Positions 1 through 9,296 of a DNA stretch of 64,000 nt are shown one piece after another. The notes below the pieces were generated by a model, which had not been told where the DNA came from, made no database searches, and saw nothing but the letters and a program-made list of their open reading frames with translations. The DNA comes from Sphingobium sp. 66-54 (GTDB lineage Bacteria; Pseudomonadota; Alphaproteobacteria; Sphingomonadales; Sphingomonadaceae), in NCBI GenBank assembly GCA_001899715.1, contig MKWI01000002.1:145409-209408 (forward strand), written 5' to 3'. The position numbers and the translations under genes were made by a program. Numbering within the stretch: position 1 is the first letter of the stretch; every line of letters begins with the position of its first letter.

Positions 1-2
1 CG

Positions 3-1643
3 CTGCGCGCGGGCGGCGGCCTCTCCGGCTTCACCAAACGGGCCGAGAGCGAATACGACCCGTTCGGTGCGGCGCACAGCTCCACCTCGATCAGCGCCGC
101 GCTCGGCTTCGCCATCGCCAACAAGCTGGCCGACCGGCCGGGCAAGGCTATCGCCGTAATCGGCGACGGCGCCATGTCCGCCGGCATGGCCTATGAGGCG
201 ATGAACAACGCGGAAGCCGCCGGCAACCGCCTGATCGTCATCCTGAACGACAACGACATGTCGATCGCGCCGCCGGTGGGCGGGCTCTCGGCCTATCTCG
301 CCCGGCTCGTTTCCAGCCGCGAGTTTCTCGGCCTGCGCGATGTGCTGAAGCGCGTCGCCCGCAAGCTGCCCCGCCCGCTCCATCAGGCCGCCCGCAAGAC
401 CGACGAGTTCGCGCGCGGCATGGCGATGGGCGGCACCTTGTTCGAGGAGCTGGGCTTCTATTATGTCGGCCCGATCGACGGCCACAACCTCGATCAGCTC
501 GTCCCCGTGCTGGAAAATGTGCGCGACATGGCGGACGGGCCGGTGCTCGTCCATGTCGTGACGCAAAAGGGCAAGGGCTATGCCCCGGCCGAGGCCGCGG
601 CGGACAAATATCACGGCGTGCAGCGGTTCGATATCGTCACCGGCGAGCAGGTGAAGGCGCCGGCCGGCCCGCCCAGCTACACCAGCGTGTTCGCAAAAGC
701 GCTGATCGCCGAGGCCGCGCGGGACGAGCGGATCGTGGCAATCACCGCCGCCATGCCGTCGGGCACGGGGCTGGACAAGTTCGCGCAGGCCTATCCCGAC
801 CGCACGTTCGATGTCGGCATCGCCGAGCAGCATGCCGTCACCTTCGCGGCGGGTCTGGCCGCACAGGGGATGCGGCCGTTCTGTGCGATCTACTCCACCT
901 TCCTCCAGCGCGCCTACGACCAGGTGGTGCACGACGTGGCAATCCAGAACCTGCCCGTCCGCTTCGCCATCGACCGCGCCGGGCTGGTCGGCGCGGACGG
1001 CGCGACCCACGCCGGCAGCTTCGACATTACCTATCTCGCCACCCTGCCCAACGTGGTGGTGATGGCGGCGGCCGACGAGGCCGAGCTGGTCCATATGGTC
1101 CACACCGCCGCCTGCCACGACACGGGACCGATCGCGCTGCGCTATCCGCGCGGCAGCGGCGTGGGCATCGCCCTGCCCGAGACGCCGCAGCGGCTGGAGA
1201 TCGGCAAGGGCCGCATCGTGCGCGAGGGCAAGAAGGTCGCCCTCCTCTCGCTCGGCACACGGCTGGAGGAGGCCCTCAAGGCGGCCGACGCGCTGGACGC
1301 ACGCGGCCTCTCCACTACCGTCGCCGACCTGCGCTTCGCCAAGCCGCTCGACACGGCGCTGATCCGCAAGCTGCTCGCCACCCATGATGTGGCGGTGACG
1401 ATCGAAGAGGGCAGCATCGGCGGCCTCGGCGCGCATGTGCTGACGCTGGCCAGTGACGAGGGGCTGATCGACGCCGGCCTCAGGCTGCGCACCATGCGCC
1501 TGCCGGACGTCTTTCAGGATCACGACAAGCCCGAGAAGCAATATGATGCCGCGCGGCTCAACGCGCCGCATATCGTCGAGACAGTGCTCGCCGCGCTGCG
1601 CCACAACAGCACGGGCGTGGAGGAGGCCGGAGCGCGGGCGTGA
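3..1643 (+). CDS. dxs: 1-deoxy-D-xylulose-5-phosphate synthase (5' truncated by window edge)
   Basis: First enzyme of the MEP isoprenoid pathway: TPP-dependent condensation of pyruvate with glyceraldehyde 3-phosphate in the cytosol. The reading frame is open from base 3 and already reads family sequence ([24 protein letters not shown]) before the first visible ATG at 174, so that ATG is internal. About 546 residues remain of a family usually near 640. The TPP motif GDGAMSAGM followed by NDND lies at about 160-265. The pyrimidine-binding part carries [17 protein letters not shown] (about 810-860), and the C-terminal transketolase-like domain is complete. An inverted repeat follows the stop. 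Identity is secure; the true start lies outside the window. Confidence 0.97.
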   Translation: MRAGGGLSGFTKRAESEYDPFGAAHSSTSISAALGFAIANKLADRPGKAIAVIGDGAMSAGMAYEAMNNAEAAGNRLIVILNDNDMSIAPPVGGLSAYLARLVSSREFLGLRDVLKRVARKLPRPLHQAARKTDEFARGMAMGGTLFEELGFYYVGPIDGHNLDQLVPVLENVRDMADGPVLVHVVTQKGKGYAPAEAAADKYHGVQRFDIVTGEQVKAPAGPPSYTSVFAKALIAEAARDERIVAITAAMPSGTGLDKFAQAYPDRTFDVGIAEQHAVTFAAGLAAQGMRPFCAIYSTFLQRAYDQVVHDVAIQNLPVRFAIDRAGLVGADGATHAGSFDITYLATLPNVVVMAAADEAELVHMVHTAACHDTGPIALRYPRGSGVGIALPETPQRLEIGKGRIVREGKKVALLSLGTRLEEALKAADALDARGLSTTVADLRFAKPLDTALIRKLLATHDVAVTIEEGSIGGLGAHVLTLASDEGLIDAGLRLRTMRLPDVFQDHDKPEKQYDAARLNAPHIVETVLAALRHNSTGVEEAGARA

Positions 1644-1974
1644 AGCCGGCCCTGCCCGGTCCGCATTGAACGGCTGAATGCCTGCACCGGCGGGCCCCTA
1701 CAAAAAGCTGGAAGCCGTTCGCCCTGAGCTTGTCGAGGGCTGCACTGCTTCCGGTAAATCCCCGCTTGCGGAAAAGAACGACCCTTTGACCAACTCAGGG
1801 CGAACGGAGTTTTCTGCGAAGGCCCTGTGAAGGGAACTCAAGGCCGGCGCCGGCTTCTCTCGCCGCCATGGCTCCGGCCCTCGCAGGAGCACTCTTTTTT
1901 CCGCGCCTGGCGGGCTATAAGCTGGCGATCGTCCTGACCCATCAGGATGGCCCCGCAATCCGGAAACTCGCCCG
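1644..1974. other. Intergenic region holding a long inverted repeat and a half repeat
   Basis: This 331-base gap has no credible gene. It contains a complete copy of the CGTTCGCCC...GGGCGAACG repeat (1715-1807) and a single arm of the GCAGGAGCAC repeat near 1886. No clear terminator or promoter for the flanking genes was seen. Confidence 0.6.
1715..1807. repeat. Inverted repeat, family D (CGTTCGCCCTGAGCTTGTCG), copy 1
   Basis: The left arm CCGTTCGCCCTGAGCTTGTC is mirrored at the right end by an imperfect CAACTCAGGGCGAACGG. The arms enclose about 40 bases that differ from the other copies. Similar elements lie at 3302-3421 and 48879-49003. Confidence 0.8.
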
Positions 1975-2787
1975 ATGACCAATCCCTCCGCCATCATCCG
2001 CACCGGCATCGGCGGCTGGACGTTCGAGCCGTGGCGCGGCGCCTTCTACCCGGCCGATCTGCCCAAGGCGAAGGAACTGGACTACGCCGTCAGCCATCTC
2101 GGCACCATCGAGATCAACGGCACTTATTACCGCACGCAGAGCCCGGCGACCTTCGCCAAGTGGCGCGCAGCGGCGCCGGCGGGGTTCGTCTATGCGGTGA
2201 AGGCGCTGCGCTATGCAGTGATGAAAAAGAAGCTGGCCGAAGCGGAGGAGTCGGTCACGCGCTTCCTCAACTCCGGCCTCACGGAGCTGGGCGAGACGCT
2301 CGGGCCGATCCTCTGGCAGTTCATGGAGACGCGGCGGTTCGACCCCGACGACATCGCCACCTTCCTCGCCATGCTGCCGGACCGGCTCGACGGCGTAGCG
2401 CTGCGCCATGTGCTGGAGGTGCGGCACGAGAGCTTCGCCTGCCCCGAGTTCGTCGCGCTGGCCCGCAAGCATGGCGCCGGCATCGTCGTCGCCGAGCATC
2501 CGAGCCACCCGCAAATCGCCGACCTTACCGCCGATTTCGTCTATGCCCGGCTGATGCAGAGCCGCGAGGAGATCCCCACTGGCTATGACGATGCCGCGCT
2601 CGATCGCTGGGCCGCTATCGCCCGGCAATGGGCCGGGGGTGAGAGGCCGGAGGGGCTAAGCTACGTCACGGATGCGGCGGCGGATGGGCGGAAGCGCGAC
2701 GTGTTCGCCTATTTCATCAGCGCCGCGAAGGTGCGCAATCCGGCTGCGGCGATGGCGTTGGCGGGGCGAGTGGAGAATTATCTTTGA
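1975..2787 (+). CDS. DUF72 domain-containing protein (YecE family)
   Basis: A 270-residue DUF72 (YecE-like) protein, a TIM-barrel-type family of unestablished biochemical role. The N-terminus reads IRTGIGGWTFEPWRGAFYP followed by IEINGTYYRTQSPATFAKW, the signature of the family. It is followed by FVYAVKALRYAVMKKK and a later LEVRHESF segment. Length and start fit the family; the ATG lies five bases after a GAAACTCGCCCG stretch with no strong ribosome site. The stop overlaps the start of the small membrane-protein ORF downstream. Function cannot be given beyond the family. Confidence 0.9.
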   Translation: MTNPSAIIRTGIGGWTFEPWRGAFYPADLPKAKELDYAVSHLGTIEINGTYYRTQSPATFAKWRAAAPAGFVYAVKALRYAVMKKKLAEAEESVTRFLNSGLTELGETLGPILWQFMETRRFDPDDIATFLAMLPDRLDGVALRHVLEVRHESFACPEFVALARKHGAGIVVAEHPSHPQIADLTADFVYARLMQSREEIPTGYDDAALDRWAAIARQWAGGERPEGLSYVTDAAADGRKRDVFAYFISAAKVRNPAAAMALAGRVENYL

Positions 2788-3005
2788 GGCGCCTTTGGCT
2801 CATTTACTCTGGTTTATCCTTCACCGGCGCTATTGCCATCTGGCTTTTTGCTGCCGGTTGGAAAGGCAGTATCCCTTGGCTTCCCGATCTGGAACTTCTT
2901 GCACAAGGTGCATGGCTATTTTGGACGATTGGCTTCCTTGTCCTGTATGCTCCAATTGCATTCGCTGTTTGGGCGCTCGTTAAAGCACTCCGCGCCTCAC
3001 AATGA
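2784..3005 (+). CDS. Small two-TM membrane protein, hypothetical
   Basis: A 73-residue ORF starting at a TTG that overlaps the stop of the DUF72 gene. It has two clear hydrophobic segments (about residues 5-24 and 41-66) joined by a short loop, WKGSIPWLPDLELLAQG, so it would be a small inner-membrane protein. Base composition is visibly poorer in GC than the neighbours, suggesting a recent arrival or weak constraint. No family is recognised. Translational coupling to the DUF72 gene is possible because the two overlap. A chance ORF cannot be excluded, but the clean two-helix pattern argues for a real gene. Confidence 0.5.
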   Translation: MRRLWLIYSGLSFTGAIAIWLFAAGWKGSIPWLPDLELLAQGAWLFWTIGFLVLYAPIAFAVWALVKALRASQ

Positions 3006-3177
3006 GGTGCATCAACCGCAATGTGTCAGTCTTTATAGATCCATCGGCGAATGAACATGCGCGATCCGGCGATGGCGCTGGCGGAGCGAGTTGGCGGCGG
3101 GGCTTAGCCTCCTCTCGCTTGACCCGCCTGCTTCCCTTGGATGGCGTATAACCTTGTTCGCCCTCAGGGGGGCGTCT

Positions 3178-3255
3178 GTGCTTCTGCGCAGGCAGGAGCC
3201 TAAGGGGGAAAAGAACTGCTCATGCGCCCTCGCCCCTGCCTTCGCAGGAGCACGG
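3178..3255. repeat. Double-hairpin inverted repeat, family A, copy 1
   Basis: The left arm is CTTCTGCGCAGGCAGGAGCC and the right arm CCCTGCCTTCGCAGGAGCAC. Each arm is itself palindromic and the two arms are inverted copies of each other. The middle carries the GGAAAAGAACTGCTCATG variant seen again near 36980 and 55415. Confidence 0.85.
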
Positions 3256-3301
3256 CATCTGAAGCGGACGCACTTTAGAACGGGTTGTGACCAAATGGAT
3301 T

Positions 3302-3421
3302 CGTTCGCCCCGAGCTTATCGAAGGGCGGTTTTTTATCGTTGGCGGGCCGAAGACAACGCGGCTCCTTCGACTGCCTGCCTACGGCAGCCGCTCAGAACG
3401 GCCCTTCGACACGCGCAGGCC
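3302..3421. repeat. Inverted repeat, family D, copy 2 (degraded)
   Basis: Starts CGTTCGCCCCGAGCTTATCG and ends near GGCCCTTCGACACGCGCAGG. The arms are less well matched than in the copies at 1715 and 48879. Confidence 0.6.
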
Positions 3422-3602
3422 GCACCCGGCGAGATGGGTCCGGACGATGCCCACTATGCGGTGATCCGGATAGGTCAGGTCACGGGCGAAGGGTCAACGG
3501 GGACAAACGATCCTGTCCGCTCACTCCGCCCCGGCGGCACAGCCCCACTCGAACCCCTTCCCCGAAGGAGAGGGGCCTGTCCGATGCGGGGCGCGACGAG
3601 GC

Positions 3603-4022
3603 TTATTGCCCCGGCGTCACCCGCGCGAACTGGCCGTCGCCTTCCGGAGCGGCGATGATGTCCTGCGTGGTCGCGCCCTTGTCGATCACGTCGGTCTGGG
3701 CATCCCCCACGGAGGAGCGGATGCCGGCATCGGCCACCGAGCGGCCGGCCTGACGCAGCGCCGAGGTCTCGCTCTCGCTGCGCGGCGCGGGGCCGCCGAA
3801 CATGGCCTCCAGCGCCTGCTTCTGGAGCGTGTTCTGCTGGGCGGCCGCGGCGGTGCCCGGCGTAGGCGGGACCAGCGCGAAATCGGGCGGGATGACCAGC
3901 GGCGGCTGGCGCGAGACGGCCATCTCGTCCGGCCGGTCGCGGTTGAACAGATTGGCGCTGCCGCACGCCGAGAGCATCGCGATGCCGACAAGCGCCAGCG
4001 GAAGGCGGGTGGGTGAACGCAT
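3603..4022 (-). CDS. DUF3035 lipoprotein (BamF-like)
   Basis: A 139-residue outer-membrane-type lipoprotein of the DUF3035 family, linked in the literature on alphaproteobacteria to the BAM complex as BamF; that role is inferred here. The N-terminus is a lipoprotein signal with lipobox LSAC (Cys at about residue 18). It is followed by the conserved RPDEMAVSRQPPLVIPPDF segment and a low-complexity tail. The start at 4022 puts the signal peptide at the N-terminus; longer ORF starts inside lspA would bury it. The gene begins one base after the lspA stop, so the enzyme that processes lipoproteins and one of its likely substrates are co-transcribed. Confidence 0.88.
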   Translation of the reverse strand: MRSPTRLPLALVGIAMLSACGSANLFNRDRPDEMAVSRQPPLVIPPDFALVPPTPGTAAAAQQNTLQKQALEAMFGGPAPRSESETSALRQAGRSVADAGIRSSVGDAQTDVIDKGATTQDIIAAPEGDGQFARVTPGQ

Positions 4023-4023
4023 C

Positions 4024-4578
4024 TTAACGTGACTCCTTGGCTGGCGCCTTTTCGCGCAGCAACAGCGCCCGCGCAAGCAGGATGAGGACGCCGAAGGTGA
4101 TTGCGGCGTCGGCGAGGTTGAAAATCAGGAAAGGGCGCCATTCGCCGATGTGGAGATCGGCATAATCAATGACATAGCCCAGGCGCATCCGGTCGATGAT
4201 ATTGCCGATGGCGCCGCCGAGCACCAGGCCGAGCGCAATCGCGTCGTCACGCGCGCGCTCGCGCCAGAGCCACCAGCAGACGAAGCCGGCGATGGCGAGG
4301 GTCATTGCCACCAGCAGCCAGCGCATCACGTCCGTCTCGGCATAGAAGAAGCCCATCGAGACGCCGCGATTCTCCGTCCAGGTGAGGTTGAAGAACGGCG
4401 TGATCTCCAGCCCGAACCGCCCGTAGGACTGGAGCTGGAGCGGGTAGGTAACGAGATATTTGATGAGCTGGTCGACGATCAGGATACCGGCCGCGAGGGA
4501 CAAGCCCAGCTTGCGGTGGAACGCCGCCGGTGCCGCATCGGCCTGCGCGGCCGGCTCGATCTCCGCCGCGCCGCTCAT
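4024..4578 (-). CDS. lspA: Lipoprotein signal peptidase (signal peptidase II)
   Basis: Inner-membrane aspartyl protease that cleaves the signal peptide of diacylglyceryl-modified prolipoproteins. The 184-residue protein has four hydrophobic segments. The family motifs TENRGVSMGF, GGAIGNIIDR and FNLADAAITFG carry the catalytic aspartates in NIIDR and NLADA. The ATG at 4578 overlaps the ileS stop as ATGA, which selects this start over the longer ORF. An N-terminal extension of about 20 polar residues precedes TM1. Coupling with ileS is common in proteobacteria, and the next gene is a lipoprotein. Confidence 0.96.
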   Translation of the reverse strand: MSGAAEIEPAAQADAAPAAFHRKLGLSLAAGILIVDQLIKYLVTYPLQLQSYGRFGLEITPFFNLTWTENRGVSMGFFYAETDVMRWLLVAMTLAIAGFVCWWLWRERARDDAIALGLVLGGAIGNIIDRMRLGYVIDYADLHIGEWRPFLIFNLADAAITFGVLILLARALLLREKAPAKESR

Positions 4579-7571
4579 GTCAGGATCGTCTCGCACCGGC
4601 CGCACAGCGCGCCGTCCTGCGCCACATCGGGCAGGTGGCGCCAGCAGCGGCCGCATTTGTGATGCGCGGTGGGGGAGACGACCGGCGCGGCCAGCCCCTC
4701 ATCCTCCGTTACGCTCGCCACGATGCTTACCTCCGCAAAATCGACATTGGCGGGCACGCCTGCCATGCGCACATCCGCCTCCAGGCTGGAGCGCACGGTC
4801 TTTTCGCGCCGCAGCGGCTCAATGGCCTGCGTCACCTGATCGCGCGATGAACGGATCGCCGCCCAGCGCGCGCCGAGCGCATCGTCCCGCCAGCCGGCAT
4901 CCACATCGGGCCATTCGAGCATATGCACGGATGTCTCCTCGCCCGGATAACGTGCTTGCCACACCTCCTCGGCGGTGAACGGAATGATCGGCGCGGCATA
5001 GCGCACCAGCGCATGGAACAGATGATCCAGCACGGTGCGATAGGCGCGGCGCTTCTCCGTCTCGCGGCCGGTCGCGGGGTTGACGTCGCAATAGAGGCAA
5101 TCCTTGCGGATATCGAAGTAGAAGGCCGAGAGATCGTTGTTGGCGAACTCATTGAGGGCGCGGGTGTAGCGGCCGAACTCCAGCCAGTTTTCCGACCCCG
5201 CCGCCTTATCGACCACGGCGCGCAACTCGGCATCCAGCACCGCGAGGCTGTGGAGCATGGCGCGCTCCAGCTCCGGCATGACAGAGACGGGCACGCGATC
5301 CGCCGCGCTGAACCCGGCCAGCGCGCCGAGCATGTAGCGGAAGGTGTTGCGTAGCTTGCGATAGGCGTCCGAGCTGCCGGCGAGCACCTCCTTGCCGATG
5401 CGCACATCGTCGAAATAATCGGTGGAGGCGACCCACATGCGCAGGATATCCGCGCCGCTCTCGCCGATCACCTTCAAGGGATCGACGACATTGCCGAGGC
5501 TCTTGGACATTTTGCGGCCCTGCCCGTCGAGCGCGAAGCCGTGGGTCAGCACCGCCCCGTAGGGCGCGCGGCCGCGCGTGCCGCAACTCTCCAGCAGCGA
5601 GGACTGGAACCAGCCGCGATGCTGGTCCGACCCCTCGATGTAGAGATCGGCGCGGGTGCCCGCGCCATAGCGCGCCTCGACGACGAAGCTGTGGGTCGAG
5701 CCGCTGTCGAACCACACGTCGAGAATGTCGGTGATGACCTCGTAATCGGCGAGCGCGTAATCCGGGCCGAGCAGCGCCTGATGATCGGCATCGAACCAGG
5801 CATCCGCCCCGCCCTGCCGGAACGCCGCGACGATGCGGGCATTGACGGCGGGATCATTGAGATACTCGCCGGTCTGGCGGTGGACGTAGAGCGCGATCGG
5901 CACGCCCCACGCGCGCTGGCGGCTGATGACCCAGTCCGGCCGGTCGCTGACCATGGCGTGGATGCGGTTGCGCGAGCGCGCCGGAACCCAGCGCGTCGCC
6001 TCGATGGCGTCCAGCGCCACCGCGCGCAGCGTCGGGCCGTTGGTCATGGTGTGATCGGGCGTGGCGGGGTTGACCGCGAGCGCGATGCCGGCGCCGACTT
6101 CCAGCAGCGGCGCGACCTCGAAATCCGACGCCTTGGCCGCCTTGTCCATCGGGATGAACCATTGCGGCGTGCAGCGGTAGATGATCCGCGCCTTGGAGCG
6201 CCAGCTATGCGGGTAGCTGTGCCTGAGTTCCCCGGCCGAGAGCAGCGCGCCGGCTTCGCGCAGGTCTGTCAGGATCGGGCCATCGGGGCCGTTGAATTTC
6301 GTGTTGATGACGCTGCCCTGCCCGCCCAGCCACAGCCAGTCGTCGCGGTAACGGCCATCGTCGGTGACGGCGAACACCGGATCGATACCCACCGCCTTGC
6401 AGGCAATGAAATCCTCCTCACCATGGTCCGGCGCCATGTGGACGAGGCCGGTGCCGGCGTCGGTGGTGACATGATCGGCGGCGATGAAGGGACGCGGGCG
6501 GGCGAAGAAGCCGCCGAGATGGTGCATCGGGTGACGGGCGATGACGCCGGCAAGGTCCTTGCCGGTGCCACGCCAAATCTCTGCGTTCGTCTGAAAAATG
6601 ACCTTACTGTCATGCCCGGCGTCTTTTAGTCGCCGAGTAAGATTATCGGATACTCGAGCCTGAAACGCATCCTTTAGTTCTGCGGCCAGCAAGAACTTTC
6701 TGCCAAAAAGCGATCGCCCTGGGTTGGCAGCACTAGCATTCTCCTGTTCGCCCCAACCAACGACGCCAAGGGACGACGTCTGAAGGACCACATACTCAAT
6801 ATCCTCCCCATAAGCGATCGCCTGATTGACGGGGATGGTCCACGGGGTCGTCGTCCAGATCACCGCATGCGCGCCGACCAGTTCGGGCGCATTCGGCGCC
6901 TCCACGATCTCGAACGCCAGGTCGATCTGGGTGGAGACGACATCCTCATATTCCACCTCGGCCTCGGCCAGCGCGGTCTTTTCGACCGGGGACCACATGA
7001 CCGGCTTGGCGCCGCGGTAGAGCTGGCCGCTTTCGGCGAACTTCAAAAGCTCGGCGACGATGGCGGTCTCAGCCTCATACTTCATGGTGAGATAGGGATC
7101 GTCCCAATCGCCCATGACGCCGAGGCGCTTGAACTGCTCGCGCTGGATGCCGACCCACTTCCCGGCATAGGCGCGGCACTCGGCGCGGAACTCGCGCGGC
7201 GGCACCTCGTCCTTGCTGCGCTTCTTCTTGCGATATTCCTCCTCGATCTTCCACTCGATGGGGAGGCCGTGGCAATCCCAGCCGGGCACATAGGGCGCAT
7301 CCTTGCCGAGCAAGCTCTGGCTGCGCACGATGATGTCCTTGAGGACCTTGTTCATCGCGTGGCCCATGTGAATGTCGCCATTCGCATAAGGCGGGCCATC
7401 GTGGAGGATGAAGCGCTCGCGCCCGGCCCGTGCGCTGCGCAGCTTGCCGTACAGGTCCATCGCCTCCCAGCGCGCGAGAATGCCCGGCTCCTTCTGCGCG
7501 AGGCCCGCTTTCATCGGGAAATCGGTCTGGGGCAGGAAGACGGTGTTCTTGTAGTCGGGCTGGTCTGTCAT
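4575..7571 (-). CDS. ileS: Isoleucyl-tRNA synthetase
   Basis: Class I aminoacyl-tRNA synthetase that charges tRNA-Ile and edits misactivated valine. In the 998-residue protein the HIGH-type signature is HMGH (residues 68-71) in DGPPYANGDIHMGHAMNKV, and KMSKS is at 687-691 (GRKMSKSLGN). The C-terminus holds a zinc-ribbon pair of CxxC motifs (CGRCWRHLP, CGRCE). An unusual stretch, roughly residues 247-334 inside the CP1 editing domain, has clearly lower GC and atypical codons compared with the rest of the gene, and ends at VIFQTNAEIWRGTGKDLAG. The frame stays open, so the gene is intact. It overlaps lspA by four bases. Confidence 0.97.
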   Translation of the reverse strand: MTDQPDYKNTVFLPQTDFPMKAGLAQKEPGILARWEAMDLYGKLRSARAGRERFILHDGPPYANGDIHMGHAMNKVLKDIIVRSQSLLGKDAPYVPGWDCHGLPIEWKIEEEYRKKKRSKDEVPPREFRAECRAYAGKWVGIQREQFKRLGVMGDWDDPYLTMKYEAETAIVAELLKFAESGQLYRGAKPVMWSPVEKTALAEAEVEYEDVVSTQIDLAFEIVEAPNAPELVGAHAVIWTTTPWTIPVNQAIAYGEDIEYVVLQTSSLGVVGWGEQENASAANPGRSLFGRKFLLAAELKDAFQARVSDNLTRRLKDAGHDSKVIFQTNAEIWRGTGKDLAGVIARHPMHHLGGFFARPRPFIAADHVTTDAGTGLVHMAPDHGEEDFIACKAVGIDPVFAVTDDGRYRDDWLWLGGQGSVINTKFNGPDGPILTDLREAGALLSAGELRHSYPHSWRSKARIIYRCTPQWFIPMDKAAKASDFEVAPLLEVGAGIALAVNPATPDHTMTNGPTLRAVALDAIEATRWVPARSRNRIHAMVSDRPDWVISRQRAWGVPIALYVHRQTGEYLNDPAVNARIVAAFRQGGADAWFDADHQALLGPDYALADYEVITDILDVWFDSGSTHSFVVEARYGAGTRADLYIEGSDQHRGWFQSSLLESCGTRGRAPYGAVLTHGFALDGQGRKMSKSLGNVVDPLKVIGESGADILRMWVASTDYFDDVRIGKEVLAGSSDAYRKLRNTFRYMLGALAGFSAADRVPVSVMPELERAMLHSLAVLDAELRAVVDKAAGSENWLEFGRYTRALNEFANNDLSAFYFDIRKDCLYCDVNPATGRETEKRRAYRTVLDHLFHALVRYAAPIIPFTAEEVWQARYPGEETSVHMLEWPDVDAGWRDDALGARWAAIRSSRDQVTQAIEPLRREKTVRSSLEADVRMAGVPANVDFAEVSIVASVTEDEGLAAPVVSPTAHHKCGRCWRHLPDVAQDGALCGRCETILT

Positions 7572-7710
7572 GGGGCCAATCGTCAGGCGGAAAAGTCAGC
7601 CCACGCCCCTACGCGAGCACACGGCCCCGCGCAAGCAAGCGCGGAGGAAGGATAGCTTGCGGACCGTGCGCGGCCAGCGTGGTTCGCCTTCGCTCGACAC
7701 GAACGGGAGT

Positions 7711-7790
7711 TGTCTCCTGCGAAAGCAGGAGTTCAGGGTCCAACCGCAGAGCCTTGCCGCCCTGGGCTCCTGCCTGCGCAGGAGCACGGC
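7711..7790. repeat. Double-hairpin inverted repeat, family A, copy 2
   Basis: The arms CTCCTGCGAAAGCAGGAGTT and CTCCTGCCTGCGCAGGAGCA flank a central CAGGGT...GCCCTGGG pair. The element lies in the 239-base gap between ribF and ileS, directly next to a CTTCGCTCGACACGAACGG motif (7688-7706) also found near 36020. Confidence 0.85.
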
Positions 7791-7810
7791 ATCGCTTTGC
7801 AGCAGGGCGC

Positions 7811-8737
7811 TTACCCCCGCAGCATCGCGCGGGCGCGGGTGACGTCATCGTCCATCTGCGCCACCAGCGCGGGGAGGGTCTCGAATTTCGCCTCGCCGCG
7901 CAGGCGCTCGATCAGCTCGATCTCGATGGTCTGGCCGTAGAGGTCGCCGGAGAAATCGAACAAATAGGTTTCCAGCAATTCCTTGGGCGGATCGAAGGTG
8001 GGGCGGATGCCGAGATTGGCGGCGCCGTCGGCCAGCCGCCCATCGGGCAGCCGGGCGCGGACGGCATAGACGCCGTAGGCCGGGCGCAGATACGGCCCCA
8101 TCTCCATATTGGCGGTGGGGAAGCCGATCTCCCGCCCGCGCTTGTCGCCGTGGATCACGGTGCCGGCAATGGCGAAGGGGCGGGTGAGCAGCCGGGTCGC
8201 GGTGGCGCAATCGCCCGCCACCAGCGCGTCGCGGATGCGGGTGGAGGAAATGACCGCGCCGCTCGCGTCCGTCACCGGCGGCACCGCCAGCGCATCGAGC
8301 CCGAGCGGGCGGCCAAGCTCGCCAAGCAGCGCGACGGTGCCGGCCCGGCCGCGCCCGAAGGTGAAGTCCTCCCCCGTCACCACCGCGCGCGCGCCGAATT
8401 GCTCGACCAGCATGTGGACGAACCCCTCGGCGCTGCGCGAGGCGAGCGCGCGGGTGAAGTGGAAAACCAGCATCGCATCCGCGCCCGCCGCCGCGAACAG
8501 CCGCTCGCGCTGATCGAGCGTGGTCAGGCGGAACGGCGGCGCATCGGGCACGAACAGGCGCACCGGATGCGGATCGAAGGTGGCGATGATCGTCGGCCGC
8601 CCCTCGCGCCGCGCCCATGCGATGGCCGCGCCCGCCACGGCCTGATGCCCGGCGTGGAACCCGTCGAAATTGCCGAGCGCGATGACCGCCCCGCGCAGGT
8701 GCGCCGGCATGCCCCCATCGCTGCTGATCCGTTCCAT
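7811..8737 (-). CDS. ribF: Bifunctional riboflavin kinase / FAD synthetase
   Basis: Makes FMN from riboflavin and then FAD from FMN plus ATP. The N-terminal FAD synthetase (nucleotidyltransferase) domain has GNFDGFHAGHQA near residue 20, containing the HxGH-type nucleotide motif, then ATFDPHP and later the SSTRIRDALVAGD motif. The C-terminal riboflavin kinase domain has GTVIHGDKRGREIGFPTAN and VYAVRARLPDG. The 308-residue length is normal. It is leftward with folA 59 bases upstream and ileS 239 bases downstream, an arrangement (ribF-ileS-lspA) conserved in many proteobacteria. Confidence 0.97.
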   Translation of the reverse strand: MERISSDGGMPAHLRGAVIALGNFDGFHAGHQAVAGAAIAWARREGRPTIIATFDPHPVRLFVPDAPPFRLTTLDQRERLFAAAGADAMLVFHFTRALASRSAEGFVHMLVEQFGARAVVTGEDFTFGRGRAGTVALLGELGRPLGLDALAVPPVTDASGAVISSTRIRDALVAGDCATATRLLTRPFAIAGTVIHGDKRGREIGFPTANMEMGPYLRPAYGVYAVRARLPDGRLADGAANLGIRPTFDPPKELLETYLFDFSGDLYGQTIEIELIERLRGEAKFETLPALVAQMDDDVTRARAMLRG

Positions 8738-8796
8738 GGCGGGCGGCTATAGGCAGCGCGTCGGCGCGGCGCCAGCCCTGCCGGCGGGGAAATGCC

Positions 8797-9291
8797 TCAC
8801 GCGCGCACCAGCGTGACGTAGCTGTAGGCGGGCGCAGCGCCCTGTGCGGGCCGGTCCTCGCGCGCCGTTTCGCGCCAGCGCGCGGGATCGGGCGGGTCGA
8901 TGCGCGCGGCACCGGGCGGGGCAAGATGCACCTGCGTCAGCTCCAGCCGGTCGGCAACCGGCTCGAACAGGCGGTAGATTTCCGCGCCGCCGATCACCGA
9001 GAGGACTGGCGCATCGGCGGCGGCAATGGCCGCCTCCACGCTGTGAACGACCTCGGCGCCCTCGGCCCGCCACGCGCGATCGCGGGTGAGGACGATGTGG
9101 CGACGGCCCGGCAGCAGGCCCGGCAGGCTGTCGAATGTCTTGCGGCCCATCACCATCGGCGTACCCATGGTCATCGCCTTGAAGCGCTTCTGCTCGCCGG
9201 GGATGTGCCACGGAATCGCACCGTCCGCGCCGATCACGCCATTGTCGGCGCGCGCCAGCAGCAGCACGATCTCCGGGCGGGCGATCGCCAT
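8797..9291 (-). CDS. folA: Dihydrofolate reductase
   Basis: NADPH-dependent reduction of dihydrofolate to tetrahydrofolate. The 164-residue protein has the family landmarks ARADNGVIGADGAIPWHIPGEQKRF near the N-terminus, MVMGRKTFDSLPGLLPGR, and IGGAEIYRLFEP. The ATG at 9291 starts five bases after the purK stop, so it probably shares the purEK transcript. That operon links purine synthesis to the folate supply it uses. The substrate-binding acidic residue expected after the W is replaced locally by a histidine (PWHIPGE), with a glutamate three residues on. Confidence 0.95.
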   Translation of the reverse strand: MAIARPEIVLLLARADNGVIGADGAIPWHIPGEQKRFKAMTMGTPMVMGRKTFDSLPGLLPGRRHIVLTRDRAWRAEGAEVVHSVEAAIAAADAPVLSVIGGAEIYRLFEPVADRLELTQVHLAPPGAARIDPPDPARWRETAREDRPAQGAAPAYSYVTLVRA

Positions 9292-9296
9292 GGCCC

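Larger units (their letters stand above)
3006..3602. other. Repeat-rich intergenic region
   Basis: Nearly 600 bases without a credible gene. It holds a complete double-hairpin repeat (3178-3255), a degraded family D repeat (3302-3421) and GC-rich filler up to the DUF3035 stop. The ORFs here are not supported by domain content. Confidence 0.6.
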
